Assembly: GCA_013360825.1 (NCBI GenBank)
Contig: JABWAY010000210.1
Span: 1-13,323, forward strand
From: Candidatus Brocadiia bacterium
Lineage (GTDB): Bacteria; Planctomycetota; MHYJ01; WSZJ01
Direction of reading: 5' to 3'
Length of the DNA stretch: 13,323 nucleotides
A program made the position numbers and the translations under genes. Within the stretch, counting starts at the first letter, position 1, and each line of letters begins with the position of its first letter. Of the stretch, positions 7,269 through 13,073 are shown one piece after another. Under the pieces are notes generated by a model. That model was not told the origin of the DNA. It was given only the letters and a program-made list of their open reading frames with translations, and made no database searches.

Positions 7269-7960
7269 CACCCCGGTCCCACCGCCGCTTGCCGACGCCT
7301 CACCGGCCACGCAATCACGCATCCCGTCCAGAGCACAAGCAGCGCCCATCGCCACTTCGGAAACGCGCTGAGCGCATAGCGCACCCACGCGACCACATCC
7401 CGCCAGGTCGGGGCGGTCAGCGTCTCGCCGTCCCACCGGGTTTCCCCCGCGTCGAGAATCCGCAGCCCCTCGACCTCCACCCAGACATGCTGGTAGCTCG
7501 CTTCCAGCCTCACCACGAACCCGCGTTTCCGCAGCAGGCTCGCCGTCACGATCGCGATCCCGTCGCAGTCCTCGCGTCCCGCCTCCATAGTCTCGGACGG
7601 CGTCGGCCAGTAGTCGACGTTTCCCCAGGTGATCCAGTCGTGCTCGTAGGGGATCCGGCGTTCCACGAACGCCTCGATCCACGCGACCTGCGAGGCGCGG
7701 TCGAGTTCCGGGGGGATCTCCCGGTCGACGAGTGCGGAGAGCAGGGCGATCGCCGGGTCGTCGGGTGCGATCTGCGATTGCGGATCGCGCAGCGCCTGGA
7801 TTTCGCGGACGGCGCGCACCGGGTGCGGGAAGAGCTGGACGAGGACGCCGAGTGAGAAGACGACGGCCTTGAGTGCGCGTCGCCTCCAGCGGGCGCCGCA
7901 GCCGCCCTCCGGGGTGGAGGCGGCGGCGGCGGCGGCGGGTTCGGGGTCCGGGGGAGTCAC
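7268..7960 (-). CDS. Membrane-anchored transglutaminase-like cysteine protein
   Basis: This 230-aa protein reads from GTG 7960. The core matches the transglutaminase-like (papain-fold) superfamily. C132 lies in GREDCDGIAIVTASLLRKRGF, where the nucleophile precedes a helix; H158 is in QHVWVEV; D170 is in RILDAG. This is the family's Cys-His-Asp triad in the normal order. A hydrophobic helix (about 30-48) follows an Ala/Pro-rich N-terminus, and a second (about 205-221) precedes a basic tail, so the catalytic domain is probably held at the membrane. The likely activity is a cysteine peptidase or amide-transfer reaction; the substrate is unknown. It follows the SPFH gene by 9 nt, so the two are very likely co-transcribed. 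No strong SD precedes the GTG, and the SPFH stop lies within the ribosome footprint, which suggests coupling. The start is the least certain part of this call. Confidence 0.8.
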   Translation of the reverse strand: MTPPDPEPAAAAAASTPEGGCGARWRRRALKAVVFSLGVLVQLFPHPVRAVREIQALRDPQSQIAPDDPAIALLSALVDREIPPELDRASQVAWIEAFVERRIPYEHDWITWGNVDYWPTPSETMEAGREDCDGIAIVTASLLRKRGFVVRLEASYQHVWVEVEGLRILDAGETRWDGETLTAPTWRDVVAWVRYALSAFPKWRWALLVLWTGCVIAWPVRRRQAAVGPG

Positions 7961-7969
7961 GGGAGCATC

Positions 7970-9220
7970 TTACGAGGCGGGGGCCTTTGCGCCGGAGGAG
8001 GACTTGAACGTGTCGATGACGGCGGCGAGTCCGCCGACGAGCGAGCCGATCCCGTCCGCGCCGGGGCCGATGGAGATCGTGCGGGACTCCAGCGGCCTGG
8101 GGAGTCTGGAGGCGATCTCCGGGAGGCTGCGGACGAGCGCGGCCTGGAGCGCCTCCGGGGTGATGGCGTTCTCGATCCGGCCGCGTTCGGCGTCGAGGAC
8201 CAGCGCCCGCTCGGTCCACCGGTGGGCCGCGGCACGGCGGAGGTCCTCCTGCGCGAGGTCGCGCTCGACCCGGAGCTGGTCCATCTCGGCGGCGCGCAGG
8301 ACCTTCTCCCGCTCATGGGCCAGGGTTGCGGCGAGCGTTCCGGCCTCGACCTCCGACCGGCGGATGCGCTCCGCCTGCTCGCGATCGAAGACCGCGGCCG
8401 CCGCCTGCGCCTCTTTCGCCCCGACGACCGCCTGGCTGGCCAGTTCTGCGAGACGCGCTTCCTTCGACCGCTCGGCCCGGAACGGCCGCTGGAGCATCTC
8501 CCAGACCGACGGCGAGCTGACGATCGCTTCCTTGATCTGCACCGTGACGATGCGCAGGCCGAGCCCGCGGTCTCCGTCTCCCGCCTGGCCTTCCATGACG
8601 GCGCGCAGCCTCCCCGTCAGCTCCTGCACGATCGGCTGCTTGTCGGCCAGAACCTCGTCGATCGAGAGCGTCGCGACCTTGTCCTTGATCGCGGCCTCGG
8701 CCTGCTCGCGGAGCTGGATGGTGACGAGGCGCGTGGGATCCTGGGAATCTGCGAAGTCGCAGGTCCGGTACGCGGTCGGAAAGTCCTCGATGATCCACTG
8801 CACGTACCCCTGGACCAGCACCCCCTGGCGCTCCTTCGTGATGCACCGCGCGTTGATCAGGATCGTCTGCATCGCCGCGGGAACGACGAGGAAGGCATCG
8901 GTCCACGGGTCGAAGCGGAACGAGACGCCGAGGCCGCAGTGGAGCGGGTCGGCGCAGCCGCGGCGCGTGTGGACGACCCACGCGTTCGGCGGGACGACGA
9001 CGTTCTTCCACCGCCAGAATCCGGTGATCCGGCAGGCGACGGCGGGACCCGGTGGGCCTCCTCCACCCGCCAGGCCGTCGTCCGCGCCGGACGCCTCCGA
9101 CGACACGATTCCGGAGACGGCGATCGCCTTGCGGCACCGCTGGTTGAGATCGCGTTCGAGGCGCGCCTGGTCCTCGATCGCCTGCTCCATGTACGAATTG
9201 TGGGATGCGGCGTGGCTCAT
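7970..9220 (-). CDS. SPFH/band-7 domain protein with coiled coil and no evident TM anchor
   Basis: This is a 416-aa protein of the stomatin/prohibitin/flotillin class, which forms oligomeric scaffolds, usually on membranes. ATG 9220 is chosen because AGGGGGA lies 5 nt upstream; a TTG at 9238 is possible but unsupported. After a polar, Gly-rich N-terminus (about 1-60) comes the SPFH fold (about 65-265). Visible parts are RITGFWRWKNVVVPPNAWVV, the segment around ILINARCITKERQGVLVQGYV, and GLGLRIVTVQIKEAIVSSPSVW, which is the typical late SPFH motif. Residues about 265-345 are an Ala/Glu/Arg-rich coiled coil, followed by a Gly/Ser-rich tail. No N-terminal transmembrane helix or signal peptide is visible, unlike most bacterial SPFH proteins. 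It lies between rtcA (104-nt gap) and the transglutaminase-like gene (9-nt gap). A scaffold role in this cluster is inference. Confidence 0.85.
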   Translation of the reverse strand: MSHAASHNSYMEQAIEDQARLERDLNQRCRKAIAVSGIVSSEASGADDGLAGGGGPPGPAVACRITGFWRWKNVVVPPNAWVVHTRRGCADPLHCGLGVSFRFDPWTDAFLVVPAAMQTILINARCITKERQGVLVQGYVQWIIEDFPTAYRTCDFADSQDPTRLVTIQLREQAEAAIKDKVATLSIDEVLADKQPIVQELTGRLRAVMEGQAGDGDRGLGLRIVTVQIKEAIVSSPSVWEMLQRPFRAERSKEARLAELASQAVVGAKEAQAAAAVFDREQAERIRRSEVEAGTLAATLAHEREKVLRAAEMDQLRVERDLAQEDLRRAAAHRWTERALVLDAERGRIENAITPEALQAALVRSLPEIASRLPRPLESRTISIGPGADGIGSLVGGLAAVIDTFKSSSGAKAPAS

Positions 9221-9311
9221 GACGGTCCCCCTGTTCAATGGTCGCGGCCGTCGGCGCGGGCTGCGGCGTATGCGACGGGAACAGAACGGGGAGCCGATGC
9301 CGGATATTCAA

Positions 9312-9336
9312 CGGCCGGCGGAATTCAGGCCGGCCG
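9312..9336 (-). terminator. Hairpin enclosing the rtcA stop codon
   Basis: An 8-bp perfect stem (9312-9319 with 9329-9336, core GGCCGGC/GCCGGCC) encloses a 9-nt loop holding the rtcA TGA (9327-9325). The minus strand continues GTTGAATAT, a poor U-tract. It may partly terminate or stabilise the rtcA mRNA before the SPFH gene. The region 9221-9311 holds no gene and no clear sigma70 promoter. Confidence 0.4.
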
Positions 9337-10383
9337 CGGGACGACCCGCACGATCGCCGGCCCGTCCCCGTCGATCGCGATCGCGGCCGCCTCCGCGTCC
9401 TCCAGCAGATGGGCACAACTCCGCAGGTGCTCCGTCACGACCCCCGTACGGAATTCAGACGGTCCGGACGCGAGCGCGCACCAGAGGAGCAGCTGGTCGG
9501 CGAGGTGACGGTCGACAGGCGCCCCCGCGGCGAGTTCCGCCAGCATCCACGAACCGGCCTCGCGCCCGACCTCCTCGCTCGGCTTCTTCAGCTCCCCGAG
9601 CGCGCTCGCCCCGATCCGGACCCCGGCGTCGTCCTCGGCCCAGAGGACGATCCCGGCCCCCGCGGAGGGACCCTCGCCACGCTCGATCCGCACGTCGATC
9701 TCCGATTCGCGGAGCCGCCCCTTCTCGTCCGCGCTGAGTCCCTTCCCCGATCGCAACTCCTTGAGCGCCGCGTGCCGGATCCGCTCGGGGACGTGGGAGG
9801 GGAGATTGTTCGCGTACGCGATGCCGCGTACGGCGGCGAGCGGGCCCCAGCGGGTCCGGGTGAGGCCGGACCAGGCGGGGGTGGCGGGGGAGGAAGCGAG
9901 GATCTCGCCGCCGCCGGCGGGGCAGAACCCGCGCCGGACGAGCTCGATCCCGGCGGAGATCCCCATGGGGGCGAGGGCAGGGAGGAGGATCTCGCGCGCC
10001 CAGTCGACGGGCGGGGCCATCGGGTTGTCCGTTCCGCCGGTGGCGAGGAACGTCCCGCCGCGGCGGACGAGGATGGGGAGGACCGCCTGCAGGACGAGCA
10101 GGGTCGACCCCGCGGTCCCGATGTCGATCCGCTCACGGACCGGACCGGTCGCCGCCCCCGGCGTGAAGGTGCACGCCGCGGACCCCCTGATCGCCCCGGT
10201 CAGTCTCCCGCCGGAGATCATCTCGACGGCGAGGATGGAAGCGAGGTGCTGGCGCTGCAGTCCCGGGTTGCCGCGGTCGCGCCGGATGTTCGAGACGGAC
10301 ACGGGGATGCCGCGCAGGGCCGCGACGGCCACCGCGGTCCGGACGATCTGTCCGCCGCCGACTCCTCCGTCGACGTGCCACAT
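9325..10383 (-). CDS. rtcA: RNA 3'-terminal phosphate cyclase (RtcA)
   Basis: RtcA uses ATP to convert RNA 3'-phosphate ends to 2',3'-cyclic phosphates through a covalent His-AMP, as part of RNA repair with the ligase RtcB. This 352-aa protein has the opening VDGGVGGGQIVR (4-15), then NIRRDRGNPGLQRQH, mid-protein AGGGE, and the catalytic His at about 293 in DRHLADQLL. These are the expected landmarks in order. One oddity is that the family loop D-G-S-x-G-E-G-G-G-Q is two residues shorter here and lacks the Glu that contacts metal in E. coli RtcA. ATG 10383 matches the family N-terminus. An upstream GTG at 10431 would read through the tRNA terminator and is rejected. The nearest SD is GGAG about 12 nt upstream. 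No rtcB or rtcR lies in the window; SPFH and transglutaminase-like genes follow. Confidence 0.92.
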   Translation of the reverse strand: MWHVDGGVGGGQIVRTAVAVAALRGIPVSVSNIRRDRGNPGLQRQHLASILAVEMISGGRLTGAIRGSAACTFTPGAATGPVRERIDIGTAGSTLLVLQAVLPILVRRGGTFLATGGTDNPMAPPVDWAREILLPALAPMGISAGIELVRRGFCPAGGGEILASSPATPAWSGLTRTRWGPLAAVRGIAYANNLPSHVPERIRHAALKELRSGKGLSADEKGRLRESEIDVRIERGEGPSAGAGIVLWAEDDAGVRIGASALGELKKPSEEVGREAGSWMLAELAAGAPVDRHLADQLLLWCALASGPSEFRTGVVTEHLRSCAHLLEDAEAAAIAIDGDGPAIVRVVPRPA

Positions 10384-10399
10384 GACGGGACGGGTCTCC

Positions 10400-10428
10400 A
10401 AAAAAAAACCCGGCGCAGGGGCGCCGGG
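10400..10428 (-). terminator. Strong intrinsic terminator after tRNA-Leu
   Basis: On the minus strand CCCGGCGC (10428-10421) pairs with GCGCCGGG (10416-10409) across a 4-nt CCCT loop. Nine T follow (10408-10400). This is a textbook rho-independent terminator, 9 nt beyond the tRNA 3' end. It ends only 16 nt before the rtcA start codon. Confidence 0.93.
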
Positions 10429-10437
10429 CACGTTTCA

Positions 10438-10521
10438 TGCGGAAGAGAGGAGTTGAACCTCCACGGGTGTGACCCCACTAGCTCCTGAAGCTAGCGCGTC
10501 TGCCAGTTCCGCCACTTCCGC
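10438..10521 (-). tRNA. tRNA-Leu (anticodon CAG)
   Basis: This 84-nt class II tRNA folds fully. The acceptor stem is GCGGAAG/CTTCCGC with discriminator A (10438). The D-arm has stem GCG/CGC. The anticodon stem CTAGC/GCTAG encloses the loop TTCAGGA, giving anticodon CAG, which reads CUG. The long variable arm has a GGGT/ACCC stem. The T-arm GGAGG-TTCAACT-CCTCT has one G-U pair. The 3' CCA is not encoded, since the DNA continues TGA after the discriminator. It has its own promoter and terminator. Confidence 0.97.
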
Positions 10522-10533
10522 AGGAACGGAGTA

Positions 10534-10562
10534 TTCATAGTGCGGGAGCGAAGAAAGTTCAA
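10534..10562 (-). promoter_or_regulatory. Sigma70 promoter of tRNA-Leu
   Basis: On the minus strand TTGAAC (10562-10557, 4 of 6 matches) and TATGAA (10539-10534, 4 of 6) are separated by exactly 17 nt. The -10 ends 12 nt before the tRNA 5' end, which leaves a 5' leader of about 5 nt. It is divergent from the rhodanese promoter. Confidence 0.7.
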
Positions 10563-10622
10563 GGGAAACCCTGAGTCGGCGGAGAAGAAGGAGGGACGGA
10601 TCCGGAGCGCGGGGAGGGCGCA

Positions 10623-10651
10623 TTGACACCCCCTGCGGCCCGCCTTACGAT
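10623..10651 (+). promoter_or_regulatory. Sigma70 promoter of the rhodanese-mqnE operon
   Basis: TTGACA (10623-10628) is a perfect -35. TACGAT (10646-10651) matches the -10 at 4 of 6 positions, and the spacer is the optimal 17 nt. Transcription would start near 10658, leaving a leader of about 29 nt that contains the AAAGGA SD (10671-10676) before ATG 10687. Confidence 0.8.
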
Positions 10652-10686
10652 CCGTGAGGCGGGACTCTACAAAGGAAGCGCAGCCC

Positions 10687-11007
10687 ATGATCCAGCGGAT
10701 CTCAAACGCACAGGTCGCGACGGAGCTCGGAAAGCCCCATATCGTCGTCGTGGACGTGCGCCAGCCGGAGGAGTACGCGGCCCGGCACATCCCGGGGGCG
10801 CTTCTCGCCCCCCACACCGACATCGAGGTCTATCTGGGGGACCTGCCGCGGGACAAGGACCTGTACGTGATCTGCGAGGCCGGGATGCGGAGCCATTTCG
10901 CGTGCGAGGTGATGGAGTCCTCGGGGTTCACGCGGCTGTTCAACGTGGTGCCGGGGATGAGCCAGTGGCAGGGACCGGTCGAGAAAGGGCTGCCCCAGGA
11001 GCGCTAG
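10687..11007 (+). CDS. Single-domain rhodanese-like sulfurtransferase
   Basis: This is a 106-aa rhodanese fold that would carry sulfur as a Cys persulfide. It shows VVVDVRQPEEYAARHIPGAL (20-39), the standard CH2A/B region with D23, R25 and H34. C63 lies in the active-site loop CEAGMRS (63-69), the six-residue loop of thiosulfate-type rhodaneses. The ending FNVVPGMSQWQ matches the G-G-x-x-x-W region seen in the family, with PGM in place of GG. ATG 10687 is chosen because AAAGGA lies 10 nt upstream and the promoter is well placed; an in-frame GTG at 10654 lies at or before the predicted transcript start. No signal peptide is visible, so it is cytosolic. It leads an operon, with mqnE beginning 4 nt after its stop. 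The sulfur acceptor is unknown. Confidence 0.92.
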   Translation: MIQRISNAQVATELGKPHIVVVDVRQPEEYAARHIPGALLAPHTDIEVYLGDLPRDKDLYVICEAGMRSHFACEVMESSGFTRLFNVVPGMSQWQGPVEKGLPQER

Positions 11008-11011
11008 AGCG

Positions 11012-12097
11012 ATGACCACGGTGACGATGCAGGGGATCCGGGAGAAGGTCGGCCGCGGCGAGCGGCTGACGTTCGAGGACGGCGTGTTCCTGTACGGCGC
11101 CCCGCTGATCGAGGTCGGCGAGCTCGCGAACGAGGTGCGGGAGCGGAAGAACGGGAACGTCGCGTACTGGGTGTCGAACCGGCATCTCAACTACTCGAAT
11201 GTCTGCGTCCTGACCTGCCTGTTCTGCGCGTTTGCGCGGAAGCCGGGGGAGGAGGGGGCGTACGAGTATTCGCTGGAGGAGGCGTTCCGGAAGGCGGAGG
11301 AGCTGAAGGGGACGAACGCCACGGAGATCCACATCGTCGGCGGGCTGCATCCCGACCTTCCGTGGGAGTACTACACCGACCTCCTCCGGGGGATCAAGGC
11401 GCGGATGCCGCACCTCCACCTGAAGGCGTTTACCGCGGTGGAAATCGATTTCTTCGCGCGGACGTTCGGGAAGACCGTCGAGCAGGTGCTGCGCGAGCTG
11501 GTGGAGGCTGGTCTGGATTCGCTTCCCGGCGGCGGCGCGGAGATGTTCTCGGAGCGGGTGCGGAAGAAGGTCTGCAAGTTCAAGATCACCGGGGACGAGT
11601 GGAAGTCGATCCACCGGGCGGCGCACGGGCTCGGGCTGCGGTCGACCGCGACGATGCTGTACGGGCACATCGAGACCCCCGCGGACTGCGTCGACCACAT
11701 GCTCCAGCTGCGGGAGCTTCAGGACGAGACCGGCGGGTTCACGGCGTTCATCCCGCTTCTGTTCCACCCTGAGAATTCGCTTCTGAGCCACATCCGGAAG
11801 TCGAGCGGGCTGCTCGATCTCCGGCACATCGCGGTCTCGCGGCTGCTGCTGGATAACTTCGCGCACATCAAGGTGTACTGGATCATGACGGGGACGCGCG
11901 TGGCGCAGGTGGCGCTCTCGTTCGGCGCGGACGACATGGACGGGACGGTGCGCGAGGAGAAGATCACGCACATGGCCGGGGCGACGAGCCCGCAGGGGCT
12001 GACCGAGGACGACCTGATGGCGCTGATCCGCGAGGCACGGCGGGAGCCGGTGCAGCGCGACACGGTCTACCGGAGCCTCGAGGCGGTCCACGCGTGA
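11012..12097 (+). CDS. mqnE: Aminodeoxyfutalosine synthase (radical SAM, MqnE)
   Basis: MqnE joins SAM-derived 5'-deoxyadenosyl to 3-enolpyruvyl-benzoate to make 6-amino-6-deoxyfutalosine in the futalosine route to menaquinone. The 361-aa length fits the family. The 4Fe-4S motif is C65-x3-C69-x2-C72 after NRHLNYSNVC, an MqnE hallmark. GGLHPDLPWEYY, LKAFTAVEI, DGTVREEKITHMAGATSP and the LPGGGAEMFSERVR segment also match MqnE. MqnC (dehypoxanthine futalosine cyclase) was considered, but the HMAGA and DGTV motifs favour MqnE. ATG 11012 has AGGAG (10997-11001) 10 nt upstream. The stop overlaps the next gene's GTG by 4 nt. No other mqn gene lies in the window, so the pathway must be dispersed. Confidence 0.93.
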   Translation: MTTVTMQGIREKVGRGERLTFEDGVFLYGAPLIEVGELANEVRERKNGNVAYWVSNRHLNYSNVCVLTCLFCAFARKPGEEGAYEYSLEEAFRKAEELKGTNATEIHIVGGLHPDLPWEYYTDLLRGIKARMPHLHLKAFTAVEIDFFARTFGKTVEQVLRELVEAGLDSLPGGGAEMFSERVRKKVCKFKITGDEWKSIHRAAHGLGLRSTATMLYGHIETPADCVDHMLQLRELQDETGGFTAFIPLLFHPENSLLSHIRKSSGLLDLRHIAVSRLLLDNFAHIKVYWIMTGTRVAQVALSFGADDMDGTVREEKITHMAGATSPQGLTEDDLMALIREARREPVQRDTVYRSLEAVHA

Positions 12098-12723
12098 TCG
12101 TGCGCAGCCGGGTCGTCGGGCCGTTCGCGGAGAACTCGTACATCGTCGGCTGCCCCGTCACCCGCGAGGGGGCGCTGATCGACCCCGGCGGGGACGTGGA
12201 CGCCCTTCTTGCCGCCGCGAAGGCCGAGAAACTCACGATCCGGCAGATCCTGCTGACCCACGGGCATTGGGACCATGTGTTCGGGGTCGGGGAGGCGAAG
12301 CGCAGGACGGGGGCGACGGTGGCGATGCACCCGGGGGAACTCCCGATGCTGGCGATGAACCGGCAGATGTCGGCGATGTTCGGCGTGCCGGACGCGGAGG
12401 AGTTCGACCTCGACGTCCGGCTGGCCGAGGGGGACGTCGTCCGTGTCGGGGATCTGCGGTTCGACGTGCTGTTCGTTCCCGGGCATTCTCCGGCGCACGT
12501 CGCGTTCAGCGGCGGCGGCGGCGCCTTCGTCGGCGACACCGTGATGGCCGGGACGATCGGGCGCACCGACCTGCCGGGAGGCAGCATGGAGGTGCTCCGG
12601 GCGAGCATTGTCGGTAAGATCATGACGCTGCCCCCGGGCACGGCGCTCTACCCGGGGCATGGCCCCGCGACGACCGTCCGGCGGGAACGCGAGCAGAACC
12701 CCTTCGTGCTGGAGTGGATGTGA
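12094..12723 (+). CDS. MBL-fold metallohydrolase, glyoxalase II / YcbL-like
   Basis: This is a 209-aa metallo-beta-lactamase-fold hydrolase that should bind two metal ions. Ligands are visible as T-H56-G-H58-W-D60-H61, H131 in VPGHSPAHV, D148 in FVGDTVM and H189 in YPGHGPATT. The C-terminal EREQNPFV tail and the compact size match the YcbL/GloB-like group, whose members hydrolyse thioesters such as S-lactoylglutathione, often weakly. GTG 12094 overlaps the mqnE stop (GTGA), a coupled start. No signal peptide is visible. Rhodanese plus YcbL-like hydrolase can be a persulfide or thioester pair (as in ETHE1-type systems), but this protein lacks clear ETHE1 features, so that is inference. The true substrate is unknown. 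Confidence 0.9.
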   Translation: MIVRSRVVGPFAENSYIVGCPVTREGALIDPGGDVDALLAAAKAEKLTIRQILLTHGHWDHVFGVGEAKRRTGATVAMHPGELPMLAMNRQMSAMFGVPDAEEFDLDVRLAEGDVVRVGDLRFDVLFVPGHSPAHVAFSGGGGAFVGDTVMAGTIGRTDLPGGSMEVLRASIVGKIMTLPPGTALYPGHGPATTVRREREQNPFVLEWM

Positions 12724-13073
12724 ACGCGCTTCAGATCGGGATCGCGGTGTACTGCGGGACGATGGCGGCCGCGTCGCGCCTGGTTCCGCTCTGTCCGTGC
12801 TGCACGGAAGCGGTGCGCATCGCGCGGCTGGTGGCGACGTTCGCCTGGATCGGCCTCGGGGCCTGGGCGCTCCTGAGCCGTTCCCGGAAAGCCGAGATGT
12901 GGCTGGCGGTCTCGGCGCTGTCCGCGGTTCAGGTGGCGAATTTCTGGACGCAGCTGGTGCACCAGAAAAGCCTCGCGCACCCGTCGTCCTGGATCGTGCC
13001 CGCGGCGGCGGCCGGCTGCCTCGTGTCGGTGACGATGGCGCTCGCGGCGCGCCGGCGGGTCGCCGCGGCATGA
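12720..13073 (+). CDS. Small four-helix membrane protein with a CPCC motif
   Basis: This 117-aa protein matches no family I recognise. GTG 12720 is chosen because it overlaps the upstream stop as GTGA and GGAG (12711-12714) lies 5 nt away; a GTG at 12714 would add two residues. Four hydrophobic segments are visible: about 4-23, 36-53, 61-81 and 90-108. A cysteine cluster LCPCC (about 25-29) sits in the first loop, with basic residues RSRKAE between helices 2 and 3. The tail ends in AARRR. The vicinal CPCC could bind metal, take part in thiol redox or be structural. It lies between the MBL hydrolase and another membrane gene with 4-nt overlaps on both sides, so it is surely co-expressed. A function in quinone or redox chemistry is only a contextual guess. 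Confidence 0.8.
   Translation: MNALQIGIAVYCGTMAAASRLVPLCPCCTEAVRIARLVATFAWIGLGAWALLSRSRKAEMWLAVSALSAVQVANFWTQLVHQKSLAHPSSWIVPAAAAGCLVSVTMALAARRRVAAA

Noticed and set aside
9221..9238. TTG start for the SPFH gene at 9238
   Set aside because: ATG 9220 has AGGGGGA at ideal spacing, while the TTG has no SD.
10384..10431. Upstream GTG start for rtcA at 10431
   Set aside because: It would translate through the tRNA terminator hairpin and T-tract, adding residues absent from the family. ATG 10383 matches the RtcA N-terminus.
10384..10440. Sigma54 promoter for rtcA, expected from RtcR-regulated rtcBA operons
   Set aside because: No TGGCAC-N5-TTGC-like motif with GG-N10-GC spacing was found between the tRNA and rtcA, and no rtcR is in the window.
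10438..10521. tRNA gene as an integration site for a mobile element
   Set aside because: No integrase, no direct repeat of the tRNA 3' end, and housekeeping genes on both sides.
10654..10686. GTG start for the rhodanese at 10654
   Set aside because: It lies at or before the predicted transcription start. ATG 10687 has an SD 10 nt upstream.
11012..12097. MqnC instead of MqnE
   Set aside because: The NRHLNYSNVC, GGLHPDLP and ITHMAGA motifs are those of MqnE; MqnC-type signatures are absent.
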